From: Ursus arctos
Taxonomy: Eukaryota > Chordata > Mammalia > Carnivora > Ursidae
NCBI RefSeq assembly: GCF_023065955.2
Contig: NW_026623100.1
Location: 16,097,001-16,161,000 of the forward strand
Direction of reading: 5' to 3'
DNA: 64,000 bases
This document shows, one piece after another, positions 48,001 to 56,770 of the stretch; the stretch's first letter is position 1; each line of letters starts with the position of its first letter. A model generated the notes under the pieces. The model had not been told where the DNA came from. It worked only from the letters and a program-made list of their open reading frames with translations, and searched no databases. Both the position numbers and the translations under genes were made by a program.

Positions 48001-50638
48001 TGCTTTAGAAACAAGCACAGATACATCGGAAGCATGGTCAAGGTTATGTATTGTGGTGTTGCTAGTAAGGATGAATCTGGAAACAGCTTTTGTGTACATC
48101 TGTGGGAGAACGGATGAGTAGGTGGTGGAGTATTCATGGTATGGAGTCAAGTTATTAAAAGAATGAGTATAATCTATAGCTTTTTTTTTTTTTTTTAAAG
48201 ATTTTATTTATTTATTCGACAGAGAGAGACAGCCAGGGAGAGAGGGAACACAGCAGGGGGAGTGGGAGAGGAAGAAGCAGGCTCCCAGCGCAGGAGCCTG
48301 ATGTGGGACTCGATCCCGGATCGCCAGGATCACGCCCTGAGCCGAAGGCAGACGCTTTAACGACTGCGCTACCCAGGCGCCCCCTAATCTATAGCTTTTG
48401 ATCTGGAAAGGCTCCTATGATGTTGATACAGGCTGTGCAAAGAGAGAAATGATATTGTATGATCCCATTTTTTTAGACTGCCCCCCCTTCCCCAAACTCA
48501 TGCACATTGGTCTTTGTGTATATTTCTGTGAGGATGGAACAAAATCTGGAAGAATGCATACCAGGCTGTTAGATTTTATTAAAGATTATTCATGGTTTTC
48601 TCAGTGCAGTTTTTGGTTTGTTTCACTGGTTGTGGCTTTTTTGTTTTTGTTCCAAAAGATTTTGATTCAGGGGGGAAGGAGGTCTTGAAAGTTTTTTTTA
48701 ATTTTCTTTTTTCTTGAAATAGAATATACAGAGTTATATTAGTTGCAGGTGTACAACGTAATGATTCATTAATTCTATACATAACTCAGTGCACCTCATG
48801 ATAAGTACAGGCTTTTTTTTTTCTTTTTAGTTTAGTAGGGAAATTTTAATTTAAGAAATAATGTCTGTGGATAGATTTTTAAGTTAAATTTGTTCAGATA
48901 GGAATGACGTCCATTAAAAGCATTTATGTGTCAATTTAGATCAACTTTTTCTTTGCATAGCAGTCCTAAAATAGTAATCATTTTTCTTCCATTCAGGTTA
49001 TTTCCAGAAAGAATAGATTGGCAAAGTATGAGAAGGCCGAGGTAAGTGGATTACTTTATAAAAAGCCCCTTTTAAAAAAATCCTACTCCTGATAATCACT
49101 GTAACTTCCTAGACCCCGATAGGACTCAGTTATACTGGAGCCCCTTTATAGTATGGTCCTTAGGGTCCTAGGGACTGTCTGTCAATGCTCCCTTACTTAC
49201 ATTCCCTTATTTTGCTGTTGTTTTAAGATTTTATTTATTGAGAGAGCCAAGCACAAGTGGGGGGGGGCGCAGAGGGGCAAGCCGACTCCCTGCTGAGGGG
49301 AGACAGGATGCGGGACTGGATCCCAGGACCCTGAGATCATGACCTGAGCCAAAGGCAGACGCTTAACCAGCTGAGCCACCCAGGCGCCCCTTACTTGCGT
49401 TCTCTTGCATGAGCTCTACAGCAGACCAGCTGATACTGAGCTCTGCCTCGAAGAGTAGTGGGATAGGAAGCCTACAATTTTTGTTCGATGAAGCATCAAC
49501 TTTCAGTGGAATCTTTTAGAGGCGAACTCCATGGATTGTTAGAGACACTCCATGTGACTGACCTGATGTACTGTCTCTATGCCAGTGAAATAATCATTAA
49601 AAAAGACCTTAGTTTACGTCCTCCTGAAACCGTTGGTGCTAGTCACGTACTTCAGTGTGGAGACCAACTGTCAGATGGTTAGTGTGGCAGTCACTGGGAA
49701 CTGGGTGTGAAACGCACTTGTTCCTGAGCCCTGTCAACAACATTTTCAGTATACCCACCAATTCGACCTATTTATGCATTTATTTGTAATTGCAAATGTA
49801 CTTTTTACTAATATTTTACCGAGAAACACAGAAATGTAAAAGAATATTTAAAACAGTCTAGTTGTAACATTTTCCCCCATACCATAGTCGATCATCTGGC
49901 TTAATTGGTTTGGTGACCACAGGTTTTGGGACAGACTCCCGAGCTGAATCATTAACAGAAAGGTGGGATGACAGTGTCCCGCAGCAGTTAAGAGCAATAT
50001 AACGCGGGTTTGACCACTTGTTAGCTGGGTAGGCAGTTACTTCTTTAAGCCTCCATGTTTCCTTGTCTGTAAACGGGGATAATACTACAGAGCCGTTGTA
50101 AGGATTAAACAAAGTAGTCTGCATAAAGTATTGGTCCCGTGTATGCCACATAGTAGAATGTTTGCCAGCAGTAGTAGTTTCCATCACCTTGTCTCCGTTC
50201 TGCCTGTAACTAATTGTGTGATCTGGGACAAGTCACTTAATTCTGAACTTCAGTTTCCTCATCTGTAAAATTAAAAGATTGATAATAGAAAATAGATTGA
50301 TTCTTACTGGATGTAAAAATGGCATACATTTAATAAAGCCCTTATCGATTCTTACGGATCTAGCTCACCCGCTACTTGCCCCATCACTTTGGCCATCTTA
50401 ACCTCCAAATAGCAGTTTGGGCCATGCATTCAGTATGTGCTTCCTTGTAGTACTCCCCCCCACCCCCATAAGGCTTATAAATGTGGGAGAGAATTATCTT
50501 GATTTCCTTAAAAAAAAAAAAAAAACCCTATTTTCAGGATGAACAAAAGGTTGGGCAATTATTTAAAATTTTTTTTCTCATTTTCTTCTATTTCAGATAA
50601 AGGAGATGGGTGAGATGCATAGGGAACTCAATGCTTAA
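38987..50638 (+). CDS. EPCAM: EPCAM, epithelial cell adhesion molecule, complete 9-exon gene
   Basis: Spliced CDS joins 38987-39062, 41474-41581, 41844-42084, 43272-43337, 44771-44834, 45822-45923, 46698-46898, 48997-49041 and 50597-50638: 945 nt, 314 residues plus stop. All introns are GT-AG and all nine lengths (76, 108, 241, 66, 64, 102, 201, 45, 42) equal the human exons as I know them. Seen in the protein: signal peptide about 1-23; cysteine-rich N-domain (Cys27, 29, 38, 46, 48, 59); thyroglobulin type-1 domain with CWCV at 116-119; C-domain; transmembrane segment about 266-288; 26-residue tail ending in HRELNA. Family knowledge: a homophilic epithelial adhesion and signalling protein of the basolateral membrane, processed by ADAM/TACE and gamma-secretase, and partner of claudin-7. 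RR at 80-81 is kept. N-glycosylation sites N111 and N198 are kept; N74 is replaced by Thr. The downstream neighbour in the same direction is MSH2. Confidence 0.98.
39361..39388 (+). promoter_or_regulatory. G-quadruplex motif in EPCAM intron 1
   Basis: Four G-runs (3, 6, 6 and 4 Gs) separated by three 3-nt loops (CCA, CCA, CCC) on the coding strand, about 300 nt after exon 1 and inside the CpG island. Confidence 0.6.
39641..40628. other. EPCAM intron 1 middle part, nothing recognised
   Basis: AT-rich intron with a short TA run near 39800; no exon or clear repeat. Confidence 0.5.
40629..40819 (-). mobile_element. canSINE, antisense, EPCAM intron 1
   Basis: Expanded (GA)n in the middle; ends CGACTGAGCCACCCAGGTGC; flanks caaaggtataact and caaagatagaact. 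Confidence 0.88.
40655..40685 (+). repeat. (GA)n stretch in canSINE, EPCAM intron 1
   Basis: Uninterrupted GAGAGA run inside the pyrimidine-rich part of an antisense canSINE. Confidence 0.8.
41474..41581 (+). CDS. EPCAM: EPCAM coding exon 2 (N-domain)
   Basis: Begins in phase 1 after the TAG acceptor and encodes ACVCENYKL through ICSK, the small disulfide-rich N-terminal domain with six cysteines at the family positions. It contains an N-C-S triplet at 37-39; Cys38 is a structural disulfide residue, so use as a glycosylation site is doubtful. Donor GTGAGT at 41582. Confidence 0.97.
41844..42084 (+). CDS. EPCAM: EPCAM coding exon 3 (thyroglobulin type-1 domain)
   Basis: Encodes residues 62-142, the thyroglobulin type-1 domain: Cys66, Cys99, Cys110, Cys116, Cys118, Cys135 and the CWCV motif. 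The known N74 sequon is T-S-S here (residues 74-76); NGT at 111-113 is retained. The exon ends with TA, completed to Tyr by exon 4; read through the donor (GTGAGT at 42085) the frame would look as if it ended in TAG. Confidence 0.97.
42498..42696 (+). mobile_element. canSINE, bear-type, sense, EPCAM intron 3
   Basis: The only sense-oriented SINE in EPCAM. TSD aaaatgaggtatgg on both sides. Its tail carries AATAAATAA polyadenylation-like hexamers. Confidence 0.92.
42716..42782 (+). mobile_element. 3'-terminal L1 fragment with TSD, EPCAM intron 3
   Basis: Starts CTCCTGAAACCAGTATTGCA and ends in an A-rich tail, as carnivore L1 3' ends do; bounded by gaggtatggtt on both sides. Confidence 0.7.
43272..43337 (+). 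CDS. EPCAM: EPCAM coding exon 4
   Basis: Encodes [10 protein letters not shown] through SLK, the start of the C-domain. The 66-nt length equals the human exon. Acceptor TTTACAG before it, donor GTACGT after it. Confidence 0.96.
43694..43808 (-). mobile_element. Short-form canSINE, antisense, EPCAM intron 4
   Basis: TSDs aaaggcactct on both sides; TGTAATCTCTGTGCCCAGCG body; inserted in an antisense L1. Confidence 0.85.
44303..44476 (-). mobile_element. canSINE, antisense, EPCAM intron 4
   Basis: Standard poly-T start and CGACTGAGCCACCCAGGGTG end; interrupts the same antisense L1. Confidence 0.88.
44771..44834 (+). CDS. EPCAM: EPCAM coding exon 5
   Basis: Encodes [20 protein letters not shown] and IL, part of the C-domain; 64 nt as in human. 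Acceptor TTTACAG, donor GTAAGA. Confidence 0.96.
45090..45273 (-). mobile_element. canSINE, antisense, EPCAM intron 5
   Basis: AAGATTTTATTTATTTGACA start, ACTGAGCCACTCAGGCGCCC end; flanks gaaaatttgt and caaaatttat. Confidence 0.88.
45388..45576 (-). mobile_element. canSINE, antisense, EPCAM intron 5
   Basis: Ends CTGACTGAGCCACCCAGACA about 245 nt upstream of exon 6. Confidence 0.87.
45822..45923 (+). CDS. EPCAM: EPCAM coding exon 6
   Basis: Encodes residues 186-219 ([10 protein letters not shown] through YYFEKD). It carries the conserved N198-S-S glycosylation sequon. 102 nt, phase 0 at both ends. Acceptor CTCCCAG, donor GTGAGT. Confidence 0.97.
46490..46645 (-). mobile_element. Internally deleted canSINE, antisense, EPCAM intron 6
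   Basis: TSDs gtggtgggttgtttt and gtggtgggtttcatt. Part of the head (GAAGGCAGACGCTT-like) is missing. Ends 52 nt before exon 7. Confidence 0.87.
46698..46898 (+). CDS. EPCAM: EPCAM coding exon 7 (membrane-proximal and transmembrane)
   Basis: Encodes residues 220-286: the membrane-proximal C-domain ([17 protein letters not shown]) and most of the transmembrane helix beginning [10 protein letters not shown]. The polypyrimidine tract is CTTTTCTCCTTTTC before ATACAG. A canSINE ends only 52 nt upstream of the exon. Donor GTGAGT at 46899. Confidence 0.97.
47360..48575 (+). mobile_element. L1M fragments, EPCAM intron 7
   Basis: ORF2-like gggtttattctagaaacgta, then a 3' region (tggatagatgatttacagga, gtatgatccca, gcataccaggctgttag), split by a canSINE. 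Confidence 0.6.
48183..48384 (-). mobile_element. canSINE, bear-type, antisense, EPCAM intron 7
   Basis: TSD taatctatagctttt on both sides; little diverged, so probably recent; inserted into an L1 fragment. Confidence 0.92.
48699..48812 (-). mobile_element. Short L1 fragment, antisense, EPCAM intron 7
   Basis: acagagttatattagttgca ... gtgtacaacgtaatgattca; same sequence type as 53950 and 57690. Confidence 0.6.
48997..49041 (+). CDS. EPCAM: EPCAM coding exon 8 (stop-transfer and tail)
   Basis: Encodes [15 protein letters not shown]: the end of the transmembrane segment, the basic stop-transfer cluster and the first part of the intracellular domain. 45 nt, phase 0. Acceptor ATTCAG, donor GTAAGT. 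Confidence 0.97.
49207..49388 (-). mobile_element. canSINE, antisense, EPCAM intron 8
   Basis: TSDs cccttacttacattc and cccttacttgcgttc; begins about 165 nt after exon 8. Confidence 0.9.
49960..50300 (+). mobile_element. Two MIR copies in tandem, EPCAM intron 8
   Basis: First 49960-50180 (tccttgtctgtaaacgggga, gtaaggattaaac), second about 50195-50300 (gtgtgatctgggacaagtca, ttcctcatctgtaaaat). Confidence 0.7.
50597..50638 (+). CDS. EPCAM: EPCAM coding exon 9 (C-terminus)
   Basis: Encodes [13 protein letters not shown] and a TAA stop, identical to the C-terminal tail of EpCAM in other mammals as I know it. Acceptor TATTTCAG. Confidence 0.98.
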   Translation: MKEMGEMHRELNA

Positions 50639-51055
50639 TGACCATAATTTGAAGAGTAACTACAAGAAGGGAAATTAGCAGATTACAAGTGTATGAGCAT
50701 GAGACAAAGAGATCCTTGAGGACTACTCTTTTGTTAGTTGACATCTTCTGTTTGTAATAGTGAAACCTGTACTCTGTGTAAGCAGCTTCAAATTGACTTT
50801 ACCAATCTTAAAATCTGACCACAGAGTCCTGTCTTTGTAGATCTGATATGAAATCCAGAGCTTGGACTGCATAGGTAAAGTTGTTCATGCCTGACATTGA
50901 GGTGTGTACTTAGATATTCTTCAGTGGAGTTTGAATGACTACTGTCTCATCCATTTGTGATTGAAAGCTGCCTTTCTATTGACTTCGAGTCTTGTACATA
51001 TAAACTTTTTTTTTTACAAACTGAAATAAAATATTTTAAAACTGAAATTCCTAAC
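50639..51055 (+). other. EPCAM: EPCAM 3' UTR
   Basis: About 400 nt of AT-rich, repeat-free sequence from the stop codon to just beyond the polyadenylation hexamer. The exact cleavage site cannot be read from sequence alone. Confidence 0.8.
51025..51030 (+). terminator. EPCAM: EPCAM polyadenylation signal AATAAA
   Basis: Canonical AATAAA 387 nt after the stop codon, followed by a TTTTAAAAC stretch. Loss of this 3' end is the known trigger of EPCAM-to-MSH2 read-through in humans. Confidence 0.8.
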
Positions 51056-51666
51056 TTTACTTGAATCATTGAATCAAATTTCTTAGTATACACATAAGAT
51101 AACAGATTGAGACATGCTCCGAATGCTAGCCACAAATTAGGGTTTTGTATGATTACTTATAATCATGTGTATTTGATACAAAATGTATAACCTATAATAA
51201 TGTAACTTCTAACAGGAAAATCAAACAGTTGTATTCTGAGTGAATCTAAATTTTAAACAAATCAGCACTTTGGCAAACACGCATTGGGGCAGAATTGATG
51301 GAGAATGTTGTAAACCATGAATGCTGTGCTTGGTTGAATTAAAGCACGAGTCATTCGACGTCTTCCGTAATGAGTAATTATAGTACAAATACATTTTATA
51401 TGAAGTTAAAGCATCCTGAAGTATTTTGCTTTCAATGGGAAATTTTTAAAAACACTATGAAAAGAACATTAAAGAAAATATGAAAGCTGGACTGAACAAA
51501 GATTTTCATCCCTCTGTAGTAGGCGGAATTCTAGGATGGCCCTCAAGATTTCTGACCTCTAATGTATATGCCCATCCCATCCCCCCGAAGTGTGGGTAGG
51601 GCCCGTGAATATGATGAACTGCCACTCTCAAGATTAAGTTACATTTCATGGCAAAGGCCAGGAGAT

Positions 51667-51667
51667 T

Positions 51668-51706
<39 letters not shown>

Positions 51707-51709
51707 TTA
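51667..51709 (+). repeat. (TTTA)n microsatellite in SINE tail
   Basis: About ten TTTA units formed by expansion of the A-rich tail of the antisense canSINE that follows. Confidence 0.9.
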
Positions 51710-51897
51710 AAGATTTTATTTATTTATTTGACAGAGATAGAGACAGCCAGCGAGAGAGGGAACACAAGCAGGGGGAGTGGGAGAGGAAGAAGCAGGCTCA
51801 TAGCGGAGGAGCCTGATGTGGGGCTCGATCCCAGAACGCCGGGATCACGCCCTGAGCCGAAGGCAGACGCTTTAACCGCTGTGCCACCCAGGCGCCC
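51671..51897 (-). mobile_element. canSINE, bear-type, antisense
   Basis: TSD aggccaggagatttta on both sides; expanded (TTTA)n tail; inserted in an MLT1-like LTR about 0.6 kb past the EPCAM 3' end. Looks young. Confidence 0.93.
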
Positions 51898-52549
51898 CAG
51901 GCCAGGAGATTTTAGATGTAGATGTGATTAAGATCCCTAATAACTTGACTGAATTAAAAGGGAGATTACAAAAGAGTGCCCCAAGGTAGGAGACAAGTAG
52001 AAACTGTAGATGTGTTCCCCCGTAGCCTTAAACTGCCATGTTGCGGAGAGGGTCACCTATCAGGAAACAGCAGGCTGAGGAGAGAACCTCAGTCCCACAA
52101 CCTCGACAACTGAATTCTGCCAGGAACGAGTGAGCTTGGAAGAGGACCTCCGCTCCAGGTGAGATCACAGCCCTGGTCAACATCACCGCAGTCTTGAGAC
52201 CCTGAGAAAAGAATCCACTTATGTGATGCCTAGACTCCTGACCCATGGAAACCGAGTAATAAAGGTTTATGGTCTTCAGTTGCTACGTTTGTGGTGATTT
52301 GCTTTGTAGCAATAGAAATGGATACAGCTAGCAGAAAGTAAGGAGAATATTAAAATGCGAATAGTGGATAATGAGCAGCCATTACCCCCAGGGCTAAGAG
52401 AGCTCCCAAAGAAGAGCTCTACTTGCCCCTAAGCCCCACTCCTTGGGCCGAGATCCAGACCTTGTGGGAGGGCAGGGCAGCTCTCTGAAGAGCAGGGAAG
52501 TTGCTGTGAGGCTGCGCTGGAGGGACGTACTGAAAACTGCCCTCTAGGA

Positions 52550-52847
52550 CAGGAGTCCTCAAACTCCGGCCTGCAGCCTGGCCCACCATCTGTTTTTACA
52601 TAGTCTGGGAGGTAAGAATGGCTTTTGCATTTTAAATATTTGAAAAGAATGTTCCCTGGTATGTGAAAGTTACATGAAATAAAAATGTCAGTGTCTGTTA
52701 ATAAGGTTCTGTTGGAGCACAGCTACATTCGTGTATTGTGTGTGGCTGTTCTCTATAGCAAAAGAGTTGAGCCGTGTCAGACCCAATGGCTGGCACAACC
52801 TAAAATACTCATTCTGGTCCTTTAAGGAAAAAGTTTGTTGACCCCTG
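52550..52847. mobile_element. MER20-like hAT-Charlie non-autonomous DNA transposon
   Basis: Ends CAGGAGTCCTCAAACTCC and GTTTGTTGACCCCTG form inverted termini; 8-bp TSD ctctagga / ctctaggg as expected for hAT. Confidence 0.75.
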
Positions 52848-53074
52848 CTCTAGGGTGCTGGGGAAAATCTATTCATAAGAAGGTGTCCTACCAGACAGCA
52901 AAGGCCCTCCATAAAGCTGCCTTTTGTAATTTGGGTGCGGGAGCAGGTAGCTGCTGGCTGCTGTCCCCTGCAGGAGCAGCCCTGTGCTGCAGAAGCCCCG
53001 GGTGCTGTGCCCTGGGGAAATACCAGGTGTTGCAAGGGGAGCTAACCACCCTTTTCTCTTGCGCCGTCTGTCCT

Positions 53075-53088
53075 GCGCCCTCTACTGA
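53075..53088 (-). promoter_or_regulatory. CTCF-like motif between EPCAM and MSH2
   Basis: The reverse strand reads TCAGTAGAGGGCGC, 13 of 14 positions of the core CCASYAGRKGGCRS. It is in the interval separating the epithelial-restricted EPCAM from the ubiquitous MSH2 promoter. Confidence 0.45.
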
Positions 53089-53648
53089 CAAAGCTTCAGG
53101 TACGTTTTCGCCGCGCAGGCGAAAAGAGTGAATTTACAGTGAAGAGGCAATAAATCGATAATGACACGTTCTTCAACTCCATGCCCTCAAGTTTCTGTCC
53201 TATCTCTTCCGAATCCACGCTTCTAAAGACAACACTGACCTACTAATTGCCAATGGCCCCTTTCCCCCAGTGCGTAATCATGTGATCTCTCCATAGCTTA
53301 TCACCACGATGACTCTCCCATTTCCTACCCCAGTATGTTGTTAACAGATTTTCTTCTTTGGCATAACTGCCATTAGTCTGCCCTGGTTGTTTTCCTCTTC
53401 CACGGACTCTGAAATACTGATGTTCTCAGGATTTTCTACTCCTATGCATATAGTAGTATTAACAACTGTGCCTTTTCTTCTGTTAATCTGCCTTCTGTCA
53501 ATTTAATTCACAGACTCCCAAAACTGAACCTAAGAGGGTAAAGTTTGTCCTCCACATATACAACACTTCTGATAGATACAACATAATTTCACAACTCTTT
53601 TCCATCATCCTAAAACATGCCTCCAAACTCCTCTAAAAATTCCCACTG

Positions 53649-53856
53649 GGGGGCGCCTGGGTGGCACAGCGGTTAAGCGTTAAGCGTCTGCCTTCAGCTC
53701 AGGGCGTGATCCCGGCGTTCTGGGATCGAGCCCCACATCAGGCTCCTCCGCTAGGAGCCTGCTTCTTCCTCTCCCACTGCCCCTGCTTGTGTTCCCTCTC
53801 TCGCTGTCTGTCTGTCTCCATCTCTGTCGAATAAATAAAATCTTCAACAACAACAA
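53649..53856 (+). mobile_element. canSINE, bear-type
   Basis: TSD aaattcccactg on both sides; carries a GTTAAGC duplication in its head (GGTTAAGCGTTAAGCG). Confidence 0.92.
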
Positions 53857-54032
53857 AAAATTCCCACTGACCTCCCTAACAGGCTACCATTCCTTTTTCC
53901 CTCCTTTCTTACCAAACTTTAAATTTTTTGAAATTTTATTTTAATTCCAATATAGTTCCTTTACAGTGTTATATTAGTTTCAGGTGTACTATAATTCTGT
54001 ACATTACTCTGCTCATCACAATAAATGTACTC

Positions 54033-54125
54033 TTTATGTAATCTGCACACCAAACATGGGGCTCAAACTCACAACTCTGAGATCCAGAGCCTCACGCTCT
54101 TCTGACTGAGCCAGCCAGATACCCC
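54033..54125 (-). mobile_element. Short-form canSINE, antisense
   Basis: TATGTAATCTGCACACCAAA start and CTGACTGAGCCAGCCAGATA end; sits within an antisense L1. Confidence 0.75.
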
Positions 54126-54353
54126 ATTTCTTGTGTTTTTTATTTTAGCCATTCTGTGTGAGGTGATATCTGACTGTTTTGATTTGCATTTCTCTGATGA
54201 TGAGTGATGCTGAGTATCATTTCCTATGTCTGTTGGCCATCTGTATGTCTTCAAAAAAATAAATGTCTGTTCATGTCTTCTGCCCATTTTTAAATTGGAT
54301 TGTTTGGTTTTTCTGGTGTTGAGTTATGTTTTGGATAATAACCCTTTATCAGG

Positions 54354-54547
54354 GGGGCGCCTGGGTGGCTCAGTCGTTAAACATCTGCCTTCGGCTCAGG
54401 GCATGATCCCGGCGTTCTGGGATCGAGCCCCACATCGGGCTCCTCTGCTGGGAGCCTGCTTCTTCCTCTCCCCCTGCTTGTGTTCCCTCTCTCGCTGGTT
54501 GTCTCTCTCTCTCTGTCAAAACAAAAACAAAACAAAAAAACCCCACA
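54354..54547 (+). mobile_element. canSINE, bear-type, in antisense L1
   Basis: TSDs aaccctttatcag and aaccctttatcgg; tail is (AAAAC)n. Confidence 0.92.
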
Positions 54548-54692
54548 AACCCTTTATCGGATGTCATTTGCAAATATCTTCTCTTATTTGGGAGGCTGTC
54601 TTTAGTTTTGTTGATAGTTTCCTTTGCTGCATGGAAGCTTTTTATTTTGAGTTATAGTCCCAAAGTTTATTTTTGCTTTTGTTTACCTTGCC

Positions 54693-54942
54693 TTACCACT
54701 CCCCCTGCTTGTGCTCTCTTTCTGACAAATAAATAAATAAAATTTTTAAAGAAAAAGATTTTATTTATTATTTGAGAGGGAGTGTGAGCACAAGAAAGAA
54801 CATAATCAGGGAGTGGCAGAGGCAGAGGGAGAAGTAGACTCCCTATTGAACAGGGAGCCCGATGTGGGGCTCAATCCCAGGACCCCAGTCATGACCTGAG
54901 CCGAAGGCAGACGCTTAACTGACTGAGACACCCAGGCGCCCC
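54693..54942. mobile_element. Two canSINEs joined tail to tail
   Basis: A + strand tail half (54693-54750) joins a complete antisense SINE (about 54755-54942) ending GACACCCAGGCGCCCC, forming an imperfect inverted repeat. Confidence 0.8.
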
Positions 54943-55068
54943 TCGAGTGGATTTTTTTCAATCTTTTTCATCTTTAAAGACCAGAGAAAAATCCACTGTC
55001 CTCACCTAAACTAACCCAAACCCCTTCCCCTCAGGTCTTCTACTTCTCATCCTGTAAGCCACTTCCCT

Positions 55069-55165
55069 TTTTTTTTTTTTCTAAGTACTCTCTACACCCA
55101 GCTTGAACTCATGACCCCAAGATCAAGAGTCCCAGGCTCTACTTACTGAGCCAGACAGGACCCCC
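55069..55165 (-). mobile_element. Short-form canSINE, antisense
   Basis: CTAAGTACTCTCTACACCCA body and TACTGAGCCAGACAGGACCC end. Confidence 0.78.
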
Positions 55166-55413
55166 TCTGTCTTACTTAAATTGCCTTTAGAAACTTATGG
55201 TTGACATTCCACTACCTTGAATTATCCTCTCATGTGTGTCTAGGTCCTAACGCTCTAGATAGATCAGGACAAATTTGGGCATTTTCTTTGTTTTTAGAAT
55301 TAAGAGACTCAATTGATAAATAATTCAATGAATAAGAGCTAGACATAGTCTGGGTGAGGGGAAATGTGATCATCAACAGTATAAAAGCTGTTTACAAAAG
55401 ATTACAAAATATA

Positions 55414-55629
55414 TTTTTTAAAGATTTTGTCTATTTTATATATAGAGAGAATGAGAGAGCATTCAGGGGTGGGGGTGGGGAGGGGCAGAGGGAGAGAAGG
55501 TGAAAATCCTGAGCAGACTCTGCAGTGAGCGCGGAACCCGACTCTGGGCTTGATCCCATGACTCTGAGAATATGACCCAAGAGGAAATCAAGAGTCAGAC
55601 ACTTAACTGACTGAGCTACCCAGGTGCTC
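55414..55629 (-). mobile_element. canSINE, antisense
   Basis: Flanked by aagattacaaaatat and aagatcacaaaatat; body with GAAATCAAGAGTCAGACACT and CTGAGCTACCCAGGTGCTCC. Confidence 0.9.
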
Positions 55630-55799
55630 CAAGATCACAAAATATTTTCAATTACCTCCTTTAATCCTCACATGAACTCTGGAGGTAGATAATTATTACC
55701 ACGCTGCCTCCCTCTGAACTATTTAGAATGTGAACTAGGAAAGGGGAGAGATGAGATGACACTCAAAGCCAAGTTATCATATAGAAGCAGTTATTGTGA

Positions 55800-55925
55800 T
55801 CCACGGCTCATTCATTCACAAACACTGCCTGCACACCCAGTAGGTGTCAGGCCTTATGGCATACGTGGTGTGGGACACAAAGGCAGAAGGAGATGTAGAT
55901 AAAATTAAATGTCCTTATAACCTGC
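55800..55925 (-). mobile_element. L2 3' fragment, antisense
   Basis: Starts tcattcattcacaaacactg, then ggtgtcaggccttatggc. Confidence 0.55.
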
Positions 55926-56200
55926 AGCCCATTGACAAATAGTTGAGATAGACAGATTATAACATTTCTCCAAGATCCTGAGTCTTCTTTAGCATACGAA
56001 AATTCTTTTGGAACTTCCCTTATCTTTACTCCCTTTCAGCCCCAGGGTATATAATCAGTTGCCCCTCACAATCCCGGAGCAGCAGTGGCAGCAGCTCTTT
56101 TTGCCCAGCGGTCCTGTCCCCTTGTTTTAATAAAACCACCTTTTTGCACCAAAGACGTCTCCAGAATTCTTTCTTGGCCGTCAGCTCCGGACCCCACCAA
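55925..56200 (+). mobile_element. Possible ERV1-type solo LTR
   Basis: gggtatataatcag (TATA-like), ccttgttttaataaaaccac (polyadenylation signal) and a 3' end resembling gammaretroviral R/U5 (ttctttcttggccgtcagct). No coding part seen. The left boundary and the TSD are unclear. Confidence 0.5.
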
Positions 56201-56234
56201 CACATACACTTTCAAAAAAAGTACATCACACAGA

Positions 56235-56480
56235 GGGTTAAGCATACAGAATCTGGAGCAAGACAGAATTCTGGCTCTGTCACTTACTACCAACTTTGCA
56301 ATCTTGGGCAAGTTACTTCACAGTTCCAAGTTTCCACTTCTTCGTCGTAGTATAAGAATAACAGTAGTACCTAATACCTAGAGTTTCGAAGATTTAAACA
56401 GCAAACACATGTAAAAATTAGGAAAATACCTGACAGTCAATGAATGCTGATGAACAGTAGCCATTATCATTAACTATAAG
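56235..56480 (+). mobile_element. MIR upstream of MSH2
   Basis: ctctgtcacttactaccaac, cttgggcaagttact, and a 3' tail with cctgacagtcaatgaatgct. Confidence 0.7.
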
Positions 56481-56770
56481 CATAAACACCCATTGGTGTT
56501 GTCTCCAAGTGCTTAGTCAAGGAGGTGAACAGGTATTTCTAAAACAATGCAGCGAATACTGTTATAATATGAATATGAACAAGGAGGTACTCCAGAAGAT
56601 AATGCAACTAATTACACCTGTGGAAACTGGGCAGGTTTGACCGAGGGGACATTTGGGCCTGAAGACAGAATGATGGCTAGCAGTTTGCTACACAAAGAGC
56701 AGGAAGGGGCCGTTCCAGAAGAAGGACAAGTTTGTGTTGGAGCACAAGTGTCGAAAGGGAAGGGGAATTT

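Larger units (their letters stand above)
51515..52335 (+). mobile_element. MLT1-like LTR, split by a young canSINE
   Basis: Starts tgtagtaggcggaattctag; later ccctgagaaaagaatccac, catggaaaccgagtaataaa, ttgctttgtagcaatagaaa. Between the EPCAM 3' end and MSH2. Confidence 0.55.
53915..54700 (-). mobile_element. L1 fragment, antisense, interrupted by two SINEs
   Basis: cagtgttatattagtttcag; gtgaggtgatatctgactgt; ttggccatctgtatgtcttc; tttcctttgctgcatggaag: L1 3' ORF2 in reverse. Confidence 0.75.
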
